From BOG-938 sp035524315 (GTDB lineage Bacteria > Pseudomonadota > Alphaproteobacteria > Caulobacterales > Caulobacteraceae): a DNA stretch of 62,022 nt. The stretch is taken from positions 1 through 62,022 of the forward strand of contig DATKPD010000032.1 of assembly GCA_035524315.1 (NCBI GenBank), in the 5' to 3' direction. The notes beneath the pieces were generated by a model that was given only the letters and a program-made list of their open reading frames with translations, searched no databases and was not told where the DNA came from. The position numbers and the translations under genes were made by a program. Position 1 is the stretch's first letter. Each line of letters opens with the position of its first letter. Positions 1 to 7,762 of the stretch are shown here, piece by piece.

Positions 1-67
1 ACAGGACCTGCAGCCGTTCGACGCCAAACGGTTCGCCCAATCCCTGGTCGGGCTGGAGGCCGAATGA
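1..67 (+). CDS. ftsY: FtsY signal recognition particle receptor, C-terminal end (partial)
   Basis: Only the last 21 codons are present, ending in TGA at 65-67. The residues QDLQPFD followed by a short helix match the conserved C-terminus of FtsY (DLxPFD, then a final amphipathic helix). FtsY is the membrane-associated GTPase that receives SRP-bound ribosomes. The stop codon overlaps the ATG of the next gene (ATGA), so the two are translationally coupled. The call rests on a short stretch and on the position upstream of yciB, so it is probable rather than certain. Confidence 0.7.
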   Translation, partial: QDLQPFDAKRFAQSLVGLEAE

Positions 68-717
68 GCGCGTCGGACAATATGGATCAGGCCAAGTCTT
101 CACCCGCCAAGCGCCGCAAGTCCGGACCGTTGCGCGCCGTCGTCGACTACGGCGGCTTGGCGGTGTTCGTGGCGGTCTACTTCCTGACCGGCAAGGACAT
201 GATCAAGGCCAACTGGGCGCTGGCGGCGGCGTCGGGCGTGGCGCTGGCGATCGGCGTCGCCCTGGAGCGCCGCGTGGCGCCGATGCCCCTGATCACGGGC
301 CTGTTCGCCCTGGTGTTCGCGGCCCTGGCCCAACGATTCCACGACACCACCTTCGTCAAGATGCAGCCGACAGCGATCGACCTGTTCCTGGGCGCGGTGA
401 TGCTGGGCGGGGCGGCGATGAAGCGCAATCCGCTCAAGGCGTTGCTCGGATCGGCGATCCACATGGACGCGCCCGCGTGGCGTATCCTGATGATCCGGTA
501 CGGCTGCCTGTTCCTGATCACGGCCGCGGTCAACGAAGCCCTGTGGCGGACCCAATCGGAGCAGACCTGGGTGGTGTGGCACCGGCCAATCCTGCTGGCG
601 CTGTCGATTCTGTTCTCGCTGTCGCAGATTCCGTTCCTCATCAGGCACGCGCAGTTGGGCGAGTCCGCCGAGGCCGAGGCGGAAGATCAGACCCCGGTTC
701 AGCAACCGCCGGACTAG
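64..717 (+). CDS. yciB: YciB/IspZ-type inner-membrane septation protein
   Basis: This 217-residue polytopic membrane protein has about six hydrophobic segments (roughly 29-44, 50-66, 75-91, 105-120, 140-158 and 172-193). The motif FVKMQPTA near residue 97 resembles the FxKMKPT signature of the YciB (intracellular septation protein A) family. Members sit in the inner membrane and influence envelope integrity and septation; the biochemical role is not settled. The N-terminus carries a Lys/Arg-rich cytoplasmic leader (KSSPAKRRKS), and the C-terminus a short acidic tail. The ATG overlaps the ftsY stop, which supports the start. Confidence 0.88.
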   Translation: MSASDNMDQAKSSPAKRRKSGPLRAVVDYGGLAVFVAVYFLTGKDMIKANWALAAASGVALAIGVALERRVAPMPLITGLFALVFAALAQRFHDTTFVKMQPTAIDLFLGAVMLGGAAMKRNPLKALLGSAIHMDAPAWRILMIRYGCLFLITAAVNEALWRTQSEQTWVVWHRPILLALSILFSLSQIPFLIRHAQLGESAEAEAEDQTPVQQPPD

Positions 718-743
718 GCCCTCACAGTCCACGGACGGTCTGT

Positions 744-756
744 CGTCAAATTGACG
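744..756 (+). promoter_or_regulatory. Palindrome with -35-like TTGACG in front of the first marR gene
   Basis: CGTCAA-A-TTGACG is a perfect 13-bp palindrome. Its right arm is also a -35-like TTGACG, which suits the Caulobacter housekeeping consensus. It lies 42 bp upstream of the MarR gene at 798 and could be an autoregulatory operator. No convincing -10 was fixed. Confidence 0.4.
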
Positions 757-797
757 CCAAGGGCGTATATTGAACGCAGCGGGCTGGGACGGGGCAG

Positions 798-1403
798 ATG
801 GTCAAGACACATTCCACGGTTTCCGCGCTGGAGCGCTCGCCCAGCCACTTGCTGCACCGGGCGCTGCAACTGGCGCTCGATATCTACGCCGAGGAAGCGG
901 GTTCGGGCGCCGTCACCCAGCGCCAGTTCGCCGTGCTGGCCGCGGTCCAGTCGCGCGAGGGCTGCACCCAGAGCGATCTGGTCAAGGCCACCGGCATCGA
1001 CCGCTCAACCCTGGCCGAACTGGTCGCGCGCCTGATCGGCAAAGGCCTGCTCGCCCGTGAACGCTCGACCCTCGACGCCCGCGCCAACACCGTCACCCTG
1101 ACCGAGGCCGGCCGCGCCGCCGTGGCCGAGGCCGAACCGCGCGTGGCCTTGGCCGACGAGCGCATCCTGGCCCTGGTGCCTTCGGCCAAGCGCGAATCCT
1201 TCCTCAAGACCCTGGCCGACATGGCCAAGGCCGCGGGCAAGCCCCACGCCGAACCGGAGGCCGAAGCCGCCGAGAAGCGCAAGGCCAAGGCCGAGAAGAA
1301 AGCCAAGACCGAGAAGGTCGAGAAGGCCGAAAAGAAAAAGAAGAAAAAGAAGGCCAAGGCCGAAAAGAAGGCCAAGGCGGCGGTCGTCGAACCCACGGCC
1401 TGA
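798..1403 (+). CDS. MarR-family transcriptional regulator with lysine-rich C-terminal tail
   Basis: Residues about 10-140 form a MarR winged-helix fold: a helical dimerisation start, the HTH with the recognition-helix stretch GIDRSTLAELVARLIGKGLL, and a wing (ARERSTLDARANTVTLTEAG). MarR proteins are dimeric DNA-binding regulators, usually repressors relieved by small ligands or oxidation. The last 50 or so residues are almost wholly Lys/Ala/Glu, with a run of seven consecutive lysines, resembling a histone H1 or AlgP-type tail. Typical MarR proteins are 140-160 residues, so the tail is an addition. The ATG at 798 follows a GGGACGGGG stretch. The regulated genes are unknown. Confidence 0.82.
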   Translation: MVKTHSTVSALERSPSHLLHRALQLALDIYAEEAGSGAVTQRQFAVLAAVQSREGCTQSDLVKATGIDRSTLAELVARLIGKGLLARERSTLDARANTVTLTEAGRAAVAEAEPRVALADERILALVPSAKRESFLKTLADMAKAAGKPHAEPEAEAAEKRKAKAEKKAKTEKVEKAEKKKKKKKAKAEKKAKAAVVEPTA

Positions 1404-1413
1404 CGCTCGAGAG

Positions 1414-1441
1414 CCTAGCTGGCCTGCCAGAGCCAGTTAGG
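1414..1441 (+). terminator. Probable terminator hairpin after first marR gene
   Basis: CCTAGCTGGC and GCCAGTTAGG form a 10-bp stem with one G-T wobble around an 8-nt loop. AAATTTTGTT, a weak U-tract, follows. It would separate the two MarR genes transcriptionally. Confidence 0.45.
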
Positions 1442-1451
1442 AAATTTTGTT

Positions 1452-1474
1452 GACTATCAATTTTATTGATAGTC
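1452..1474 (+). promoter_or_regulatory. Inverted-repeat operator upstream of second marR gene
   Basis: GACTATCAAT-TTT-ATTGATAGTC is a perfect 10-bp inverted repeat with a 3-bp spacer. It lies in an AT-rich island in GC-rich surroundings and ends 11 bp before the ATG at 1486. TTGACT (1450-1455) overlaps the left arm and could be a -35. Position and symmetry fit an autoregulatory MarR-dimer site. Confidence 0.65.
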
Positions 1475-1485
1475 CAATAAAGGGC

Positions 1486-1947
1486 ATGGACAAGCCCTGG
1501 TACGCCGACGTCGTCACCCCCGCGCTTCTGCGCCACGCGCGCACCACCTACGGCTTCGCCATGCGCCAGGCGCTGGATGAAGCGGGTTATGACGACATCC
1601 CGGCCAACGGACTCTATGTCATCGGCGGCTTGGCCCTGGGCGCGGGCGATGTCCCTCTCGGCGCCCTGATCCGCGACCTCGGCGTCTCGCGACAGGGGGC
1701 CGGGCAGTTGGTCGACACCCTGGTCGCGCGCGGCTATCTCGACCGCGCGATCGACACGGAAGACCGGCGCAAGCTCAACATCACCCTGACCGCGCGCGGG
1801 CAAGCCGCCGCCGCCGTGCAGGCGGACGCCCGCGCGCGGATCGACGCCGCCCTTGCGGAGCGCGTCGGATTCGAGACGGTCATGGTCATGCGCCAGGGGC
1901 TGGCGGCCCTGGTCGACCTGGGCCGCGACTCCCGCGACGCCGAGTGA
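1486..1947 (+). CDS. MarR-family transcriptional regulator
   Basis: This 153-residue winged-helix protein has the MarR layout. An N-terminal dimer helix (DEAGYDDIPANGLYVIGGLA) is followed by an HTH (PLGALIRDLGVSRQGAGQLV) and a wing with the DTEDRRKLNITLTARG motif typical of the family. The frame is open upstream to a TTG at 1447, but that start would put the palindromic operator inside the coding region. The ATG at 1486, preceded by AAAGGG, is therefore preferred. The gene is probably autoregulated through the inverted repeat at 1452-1474. Target genes and ligand cannot be read from the sequence. Confidence 0.82.
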   Translation: MDKPWYADVVTPALLRHARTTYGFAMRQALDEAGYDDIPANGLYVIGGLALGAGDVPLGALIRDLGVSRQGAGQLVDTLVARGYLDRAIDTEDRRKLNITLTARGQAAAAVQADARARIDAALAERVGFETVMVMRQGLAALVDLGRDSRDAE

Positions 1948-2034
1948 CGCCGCCAACCGACCGGTTCACGGCGGCGTGGCAATTGCGCTAGGGTCAGCCG
2001 CGAGAGGCCTGGACCCTCGGGGAGGAACAACATC

Positions 2035-3612
2035 ATGCGGATCGGGCCCCTGCTCGCCCTTGGCCTTGGCCTATGCGCGCCGCTCATCGTTCGCGCGGCC
2101 GATGCGCCCCGCCCCACCGTCACCACCACCGCCGGCGTGCTGCGGGGCTTCAAGCCCGACGGCGCTCCCGGCGCGGTGTTCAAGGGCGTGCCCTTCGCCC
2201 AGCCGCCCGTCGGCCCGTTGCGCTGGCATGAGCCCCTGCCCGCCTTGGCCTGGAGCGGGGTGAAGGACGCGTCCGTCGCCGCCCCGGCGTGCGCCCAGAT
2301 CAGCCGCGAAGGCCCGACCAGTCGCGAGGACTGCCTCTATCTCAACGTGTGGACGCCGGAATGGCCCTTGCGCGGGCCCCATCCGGTGATGCTGTGGCTG
2401 TTCGGCGGCGCGAACGTGGTGGGCTCGGCCTCGATGCCGGGCTTCGACGGCGCGGCCCTGGCCCGGCGCGGCGTGGTGGTGGTTGCGGCCAACTACCGCG
2501 TGGGCGTCATGGGCTTCCTCGCACACCCGGCCCTGTCGGCGGAATCCAGCCATGGGTCGTCGGGCGACTACGCGCTGCTCGACCAGATCATGGCCTTGCG
2601 CTGGATCCATGAGAACGCCGCGCGGTTCGGCGGCGATCCGGCCAACGTCACCGTGTTCGGCCAGTCGGCCGGCGCCTACGACATCCTGCTGCTGATGGCC
2701 TCGCCCCTGGCCCGGGGCCTGTTCCAGCATGCCATCGCCGAGAGCGGCCAGATCCTGTCGTTCGGCGGGTCCATGCCCAAGGCCAAGGCCGAACAGATCG
2801 GCCTGAACATCGCCGCCGACCTGAAGGCGCCCGTTGGCCCGGGCGCCTTGGCCTATCTGCGCGCCCTGCCCGCCGATCAGGTGATGGCCGCCGCAGCCAA
2901 GCACATGCCCACGGGCCTGACATCCGACACCGGCCTTCTGACCAATGTCGACGGCTGGGTCCTGCCCCAGTCGCCCGCCAGGGTGTTCGCCGAGGGGCGC
3001 GAGGCGCCCGTCGATCTGATGATCGGCAACAATGCGCGCGAGATCACCCTGCCCGGCAGCCTGGACGACCTGCGCCGCCAGATCGCCGACAAGTACGGCC
3101 CGTTCGCGCCTCAGGCGCTCAAGGTCTACGGCCTGGCCGACGGCGGTCCGGGCGTGAGCGATCCGTTGCTCGGGGGCGCCGGCGCCCAGTGGATGACCGA
3201 CACCGTCCAGCGCTGCGCGGCCAGCATGGAGGCCGACTGGCACGCCGCCGCGGGCCACAGGACCTGGCGCTACCAGTTCGAGTTGCCCGTTCCCGGGCGC
3301 GAGGCCATGGGCTCCACCCACGCCGCGGAGATCCCCTATGTATTCGGCAACCTGGGCGGCGGGGCCGACAGCCCGCCCTATGGCGCGGTCGACCGCCAGG
3401 TGTCGACCGAGATGCAGGACTACTGGACGCGCTTCGCCGCCACGGGCGACCCCAACGGCCCCAACGAGCCGGCCTGGCCGCGCGCGGGCGACGGCCGCTA
3501 TCTGGCGTTCACGCCGGACGGGCCAAAGGCGCTGGCGAACCTTCAGGCCGGCCCGTGCGCGGTATTCCGGCAGTGGGCGCTGAGCCCGATCGGCCCTGCT
3601 GCTAGACCTTGA
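2035..3612 (+). CDS. Secreted type-B carboxylesterase
   Basis: This 525-residue alpha/beta-hydrolase opens with a signal peptide (hydrophobic core LLALGLGLCAPL, cleavage likely after RAA near residue 22). The early PRPTVTTTAGVLRGFK and PFAQPPVGPLRW blocks are carboxylesterase type-B hallmarks. The nucleophile elbow FGQSAGA places Ser at about 211. Candidate acid and base are Glu about 336 (GNNAREI) and His about 429 (MGSTHAAE). The enzyme should hydrolyse carboxylic esters in the periplasm or outside the cell; the natural substrate is unknown. GGGAGGAA lies a few bases before the ATG. The 3' end overlaps the convergent gene at 3602 by 11 bp. Confidence 0.88.
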   Translation: MRIGPLLALGLGLCAPLIVRAADAPRPTVTTTAGVLRGFKPDGAPGAVFKGVPFAQPPVGPLRWHEPLPALAWSGVKDASVAAPACAQISREGPTSREDCLYLNVWTPEWPLRGPHPVMLWLFGGANVVGSASMPGFDGAALARRGVVVVAANYRVGVMGFLAHPALSAESSHGSSGDYALLDQIMALRWIHENAARFGGDPANVTVFGQSAGAYDILLLMASPLARGLFQHAIAESGQILSFGGSMPKAKAEQIGLNIAADLKAPVGPGALAYLRALPADQVMAAAAKHMPTGLTSDTGLLTNVDGWVLPQSPARVFAEGREAPVDLMIGNNAREITLPGSLDDLRRQIADKYGPFAPQALKVYGLADGGPGVSDPLLGGAGAQWMTDTVQRCAASMEADWHAAAGHRTWRYQFELPVPGREAMGSTHAAEIPYVFGNLGGGADSPPYGAVDRQVSTEMQDYWTRFAATGDPNGPNEPAWPRAGDGRYLAFTPDGPKALANLQAGPCAVFRQWALSPIGPAARP

Positions 3613-3922
3613 TGTCGATCAGCGAGCCCGGCCGCAGGGTGCGCGGCGGCGGGGTCTCGCCATTGCTGGTGGGCGGCGCCTTAGTCGGCGCGCTCTGGGC
3701 TGGCTGAACTGGGGCGGCGATCTCGGCGACCGCGCGCATCGGAGCCGCCGGGCGCGCGGCCTGCGGCGCGGGCGCGGCGGTGGAAGCGCCCGCCTGGCCC
3801 AGCGCGGCGGCGAAGAACGCGCGCTGGGCGGCGACGGCCTCGGCGCTACGGGCGGTGGACGCCGGCGCGGCTGCGGGGGCGACGGTCGTTCCGGACGAAA
3901 GCGGGCGAAGCGGCAGGGACAT
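3602..3922 (-). CDS. Ala/Pro-rich hypothetical protein
   Basis: A 106-residue low-complexity protein rich in Ala and Pro, with no signal peptide or membrane segment visible and no family recognised. The C-terminus (RTLRPGSLIDIKV) is the least repetitive part and may be the functional anchor. The frame is open to a TTG at 3961, but the internal ATG at 3922 is the more normal start. It lies just downstream of ccmG on the same strand with a 73-bp gap, and overlaps the convergent esterase stop. Codon usage fits the neighbours, so it is probably a real lineage-specific gene. Confidence 0.55.
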   Translation of the reverse strand: MSLPLRPLSSGTTVAPAAAPASTARSAEAVAAQRAFFAAALGQAGASTAAPAPQAARPAAPMRAVAEIAAPVQPAQSAPTKAPPTSNGETPPPRTLRPGSLIDIKV

Positions 3923-3995
3923 CGGCGACCACGTGGTTAACCGCCGATGAATCTGGCTCAAACGTGGTGAATCGAAGGTTAACGGGAAAGGGCCT

Positions 3996-4532
3996 TCAGG
4001 AGGCCGCGCGAGCCTGCAATTGCCGCACCTGATTGGCCAGGGCCTGAACGTCGGCGTCTTCCATGGGGCCGATGTGCTTGGCCACCACCATGCCTCGGGC
4101 GTCGACCACGAAGGTTTCGGGCACGCCTGAGATGCCCAGGTCCACGCCCGCGTCGCCCGAACGGTCCTGCAGCACCGCGCCGAACGGATCGCCGTACTTG
4201 TCCAGGAACGCCTGGGTGGCGCTGGTCTGGTCCTTGTAAGCCACGCCGACCATGGGCACGCCGGCGGCCTTGAGCTTCATCAGTTCGGGCGCCTCCTCGG
4301 CGCAAGGTGCGCACCAGGAGGCGAACACATTGACCAGCATCGGCCCGCGCTGAGCGCCTGCCAGCGGTCGCGGCTGGCCGCCGTCCAGCGGCGGCAGGGT
4401 CTCGGCCGGCAGGGGCTGGCCCACCAGGGCGGCGGGGTTGACGTGCGGGTCGTGATGCAGGCCGTAGCCGGCGAACAGGGCGATCAGCAGGGCGCACACG
4501 GCCAGCGGGATCAAGGGCAAAAGGCGCTTCAC
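3996..4532 (-). CDS. ccmG: Cytochrome c biogenesis thiol:disulfide interchange protein CcmG/DsbE
   Basis: This 178-residue protein has one N-terminal transmembrane anchor (about residues 4-24) and a periplasmic thioredoxin-like domain with the redox motif WCAPC (Cys74 and Cys77). The pattern GVAYKDQ with a cis-Pro loop (GVPETFVVD) is typical of CcmG. The protein reduces apocytochrome c or CcmH cysteines before haem attachment. The GTG start overlaps the TGA of ccmD (GTGA), so it is the last gene of a ccmC-ccmD-ccmG unit. Confidence 0.92.
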   Translation of the reverse strand: MKRLLPLIPLAVCALLIALFAGYGLHHDPHVNPAALVGQPLPAETLPPLDGGQPRPLAGAQRGPMLVNVFASWCAPCAEEAPELMKLKAAGVPMVGVAYKDQTSATQAFLDKYGDPFGAVLQDRSGDAGVDLGISGVPETFVVDARGMVVAKHIGPMEDADVQALANQVRQLQARAAS

Positions 4533-4693
4533 AGCTCAGCCTCGTCCTTGCCCAGCAGCTGTTGCAGGCGCTTGACCTCGGCGCGCCAGCGGCGCGCGCG
4601 GGCCAGGGTGTCGGCCGCAAGGGCCCCGATCACCACCGCGCTGACGGCGTAGGCCGGAATCACATACGAGGCGTATTTTCCCAGGGCGATCAT
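4529..4693 (-). CDS. ccmD: Haem exporter protein CcmD
   Basis: A 54-residue single-pass membrane protein. The hydrophobic stretch YASYVIPAYAVSAVVIGALA is followed by a basic cytosolic tail (RARRWRAEVKRLQQLL), the standard CcmD plan. CcmD holds the CcmC-CcmE complex together during haem transfer to CcmE. The start ATG overlaps the ccmC stop (ATGA at 4693-4690) and its stop overlaps the ccmG GTG. It is easily missed because a longer open frame (to 5083) runs through ccmC in a different phase; only this distal part is coding. Confidence 0.88.
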   Translation of the reverse strand: MIALGKYASYVIPAYAVSAVVIGALAADTLARARRWRAEVKRLQQLLGKDEAEL

Positions 4694-5409
4694 CCGCGCG
4701 CCGCCTGCACGGCCAGGGCGCCGGCCCGCCTGCGCCACACCTCGGCGCGGATGCGCACCAGCCACAGGGCGCCGAAGGCGAACATGTAGGCGAAGCTCAT
4801 CAGCGCCAGCGGCCACAAATAGACCGCCGCCAGCAGCGGACCGCCTTTGACGAAGATCGACTCGCCCTGATGCAGGCTGTTCCACCACACCACCGAGTAG
4901 TGGACGATCGGGACATTGATCGCCCCCACCAGGGCCAGGATCGAAGCCGCGCGATCGGCCTTGGCCTCGTCGTCGATCGCCGCCTGCAGCGCCATGTAGC
5001 CCACGTAGAATAGAAAGAGGATCAGCTCGGAGGTCAGGCGCGCGTCCCACACCCACCAGGCGCCCCACATCGGCCGGCCCCAAAGCGAGCCGGTGATCAG
5101 GGCCAGCAGGGTGAACCCGGCGCCCAGCGGCGCCGCCGCCCGCGCCGCCGCGTCGGCCAGGGAATGGCGGAACACCAGTCCGAAGAAGGCCGAGGCCGCC
5201 AGGCAGCTATAGGCCATCAGGCCCAGAAAGGCGGCGGGCACATGGATGAACATGATCAGCACCGTGGAGCCCTGCTGATAGTCGGGCGGGGCGTTCAGTC
5301 CCATGCCCAGGCCCACGCACGCCAGGGCCGCGGCGATCACCCCCAACGTCGGCGCCAGCCAGCGCGACAGGGCCATGAACCGCTTGGGATTGGCGAGAGC
5401 AGTTATCAT
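4690..5409 (-). CDS. ccmC: Haem exporter / haem lyase component CcmC
   Basis: This 239-residue protein has six predicted transmembrane helices and the tryptophan-rich haem-handling motif WGAWWVWD at residues 115-122. Flanking periplasmic histidines lie near 56 (MFIHVPA) and in the later IVHYSVVWW loop. CcmC loads haem onto the chaperone CcmE in the periplasm. ccmD and ccmG follow with overlapping codons. No ccmA or ccmB lies upstream: the next gene is priA, 106 bp away, so the ABC-transporter half of the system must be elsewhere. Confidence 0.93.
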   Translation of the reverse strand: MITALANPKRFMALSRWLAPTLGVIAAALACVGLGMGLNAPPDYQQGSTVLIMFIHVPAAFLGLMAYSCLAASAFFGLVFRHSLADAAARAAAPLGAGFTLLALITGSLWGRPMWGAWWVWDARLTSELILFLFYVGYMALQAAIDDEAKADRAASILALVGAINVPIVHYSVVWWNSLHQGESIFVKGGPLLAAVYLWPLALMSFAYMFAFGALWLVRIRAEVWRRRAGALAVQAARG

Positions 5410-5515
5410 TGCCCTGGGACATAGAGCGGCCGGCGCCCGGGAGCAAGCGGGCGCGCGGCGGGTGAATTCTAGGCCCTAGTCACGGCCCCATGCGTGTGGC
5501 GACCCGGCTGCCCCT

Positions 5516-7675
5516 TCAGAGGAAGCTGTAGGGATCGATATCGACGGTGATGCGCACCGAACTGGGAATCTTCACCCGCGCGCGCCAAGCCGCCATGAAC
5601 GCCGACAGGTCCACCGTCCGGTCCGCCCGCACCAGGAAGCGCTTGCGCCGTCGCCCGCGCACCAGGGCCAGGGGCGCATCGGCGGGGCCATAGACCTCCA
5701 CGTCCTCGGCATTGGGCGCGGCGGCGGCCAGGGCGCGGACATAGGCGTCCAAGGCCTCGGCGTCGGGGCCGGAAGCGATCAGGGCGGCCAGGCGGCCGTA
5801 GGGCGGCAGGCGCGCCAGCTGCCGCTCGGCCATCTCCACGGCCACGAAGCCGTCGCGGTCCTGGGCCTTGAGCGCCTGCATCACCGGGTGCTCGGGGGCG
5901 TAGGTCTGCAGTAGGGCCCGGCCCGGCCGCACCGCGCGCCCGGCCCGCCCCGTCGCCTGGGCCAGCAGCTGATAGGTGCGTTCGGCCGCGCGCAGGTCGC
6001 CGCCGCGCAGGCCGAGGTCGGCGTCGACCACGCCCACCAGGGTCAGGTTGGGAAAATTATGACCCTTGGCCGCGGCCTGGGTGGCCACCAGGATATCGAT
6101 TTCGCCCCGCTCCATCCGGCCCACCAACGCGCGCGCGGCCTCGGCGTCCATCACCGTGTCGGACGAGAACACCTCGACCACGGCGCGCGGGAACAGCCGC
6201 CGCGCCTCCTCCTCGACCCGCTCGACCCCCGGCCCGATCGAGACGAGCGTGTCTTCGGCCTGGCAATGGGGACAAAGCCGGGGCTTGGGCATGGAAAAGC
6301 CGGTCAGGTGGCAGATCAGCCGGCCGGTGTAGCGATGCTCGACCAGCCAGGAGTCGGTGTCCGGCGCCGTCATTTTCTGGCCGCACGCCCGGCACAGCAC
6401 CAGGGGCGCATAGCCCCGCCGGTTGAGGAACAACAGGGTTTGCTCGCCGCGCGACAGGGTGTCGACCATCGCGGCGATCAGGGGCGGCGACAGCCAGTGG
6501 TCGGGCTCGGGCGGGGTCTCGCGCAGGTCGACCAGGCCGATCTCGGGCATCACCGCCTCGCCGTGGCGCGACCTGAGCTTGAGCCAGCGATAGCGGCCGG
6601 TCTCGGCGTTCCACAGGCTTTCCAGCGAGGGCGTGGCCGAGGCCAGCACCACCGCCGCGCCCTCGATCTTGGCCCGCGCCACCGCCAGGTCGCGTGCATG
6701 GTAGACGAAGCCTTCGCCCTGTTTGAACGAGCCGTCGTGCTCCTCGTCCACCACCACCAGGCGCAGCTTGCGGAACGGGAGGAACAGGGCCGAGCGCGCC
6801 CCGACCACGATGCGGCAACGTCCGGCGATCACCTCGTCCCACACCCGGCGGCGCGCGGGCGGAGCGATGCCGGAGTGCCATTCGGCCGGGGCGGCGCCGA
6901 AGCGCGCGGTCACGCGGGCGATAACGGCCTGGGTCAGGGCGATCTCGGGTAGGAGGATCAGGACCTGGGCCTCCGGATCGCGTCTCAGCGCCTCGGCCGC
7001 CGCCTCCAGATAGACCTCGGTCTTGCCCGACCCGGTCACGCCGTCGAGCAGGGCCGCCTGGAATCCGCCCTCGGCGATCATGCGCCGCAGAACCGCCGCC
7101 GCCGCGCCCTGGCTGTCGCTGAGCGCATTGGCCGGACGCTCCGGATCGGGCGCGGCGAAGGCCGGATCGGGCAGATGCAGGTCGTGATCCAGTATGCCTT
7201 CATCGACCAGGCCCTTGATCACGCTGGGCGAGACGCCCGCCTTGCGCGCCAGGTCCGCCGCCGTGGTCGCGCCGGCTTCCAGCGCCTCCAGCGCTTTCAG
7301 CCGTGCGGCGGTGGGACGCGCGGGGCGCTTGCCGGTGGCGACCAGCCGGCGTTCGGGCCGCGCCTGGGGCGCGCGGGCGCCGCGCAGGGCCATGTGCAGG
7401 GGCAGGCCCGGGCAATCCACCGCGTAGCGCGCGGCCCAGTCGATGAAGTCGAGCACGCCCCGAGGCAGGGCCGGCAGATCGTAGCGGTCGATCAGAGCCT
7501 TGAGCGGCCGATTGACCCCCGCCGCCTCGCGCAGCCCGGTCACCACGCCCACCATCTGTCGCGGGCCCAAGGGGGCCATGACGAAGTCGCCGACCTGGAG
7601 CGCCAAGCCCTCGGGCTCCAGATAGTCGAACGCCTCGGGCAGGGGCATGGGCAGCAGGACCTGGGCGATGCGCAT
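5516..7675 (-). CDS. priA: Primosomal protein N' (PriA replication-restart helicase)
   Basis: A 719-residue superfamily-2 DNA helicase. The N-terminal 3'-DNA-binding domain is followed by a winged-helix segment, Walker A GVTGSGKTE (212-220) and DEEH (310-313), and the C-terminal helicase half contains TGRAGR. PriA recognises stalled forks and loads DnaB for restart. The zinc-binding insert keeps C428, C431, C468 and C471, equivalent to one of the two zinc sites of the E. coli enzyme. The positions of the second site read A437, T440, C455 and T458, so that site appears lost. It is divergent from the transaldolase gene at 7763. Confidence 0.95.
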   Translation of the reverse strand: MRIAQVLLPMPLPEAFDYLEPEGLALQVGDFVMAPLGPRQMVGVVTGLREAAGVNRPLKALIDRYDLPALPRGVLDFIDWAARYAVDCPGLPLHMALRGARAPQARPERRLVATGKRPARPTAARLKALEALEAGATTAADLARKAGVSPSVIKGLVDEGILDHDLHLPDPAFAAPDPERPANALSDSQGAAAAVLRRMIAEGGFQAALLDGVTGSGKTEVYLEAAAEALRRDPEAQVLILLPEIALTQAVIARVTARFGAAPAEWHSGIAPPARRRVWDEVIAGRCRIVVGARSALFLPFRKLRLVVVDEEHDGSFKQGEGFVYHARDLAVARAKIEGAAVVLASATPSLESLWNAETGRYRWLKLRSRHGEAVMPEIGLVDLRETPPEPDHWLSPPLIAAMVDTLSRGEQTLLFLNRRGYAPLVLCRACGQKMTAPDTDSWLVEHRYTGRLICHLTGFSMPKPRLCPHCQAEDTLVSIGPGVERVEEEARRLFPRAVVEVFSSDTVMDAEAARALVGRMERGEIDILVATQAAAKGHNFPNLTLVGVVDADLGLRGGDLRAAERTYQLLAQATGRAGRAVRPGRALLQTYAPEHPVMQALKAQDRDGFVAVEMAERQLARLPPYGRLAALIASGPDAEALDAYVRALAAAAPNAEDVEVYGPADAPLALVRGRRRKRFLVRADRTVDLSAFMAAWRARVKIPSSVRITVDIDPYSFL

Positions 7676-7762
7676 GACTAAGCCGCCCGGCGCGGCGCGG
7701 GGTGTCTTTTGTCACGTCGCGGCGGTACAAGGCCCGGTGTGCTCATATCCGGATCGTGACCC

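Noticed and set aside
2071..3321. 416-codon minus-strand frame opposite the carboxylesterase
   Set aside because: The plus-strand esterase has a signal peptide and catalytic motifs; the antisense product has none.
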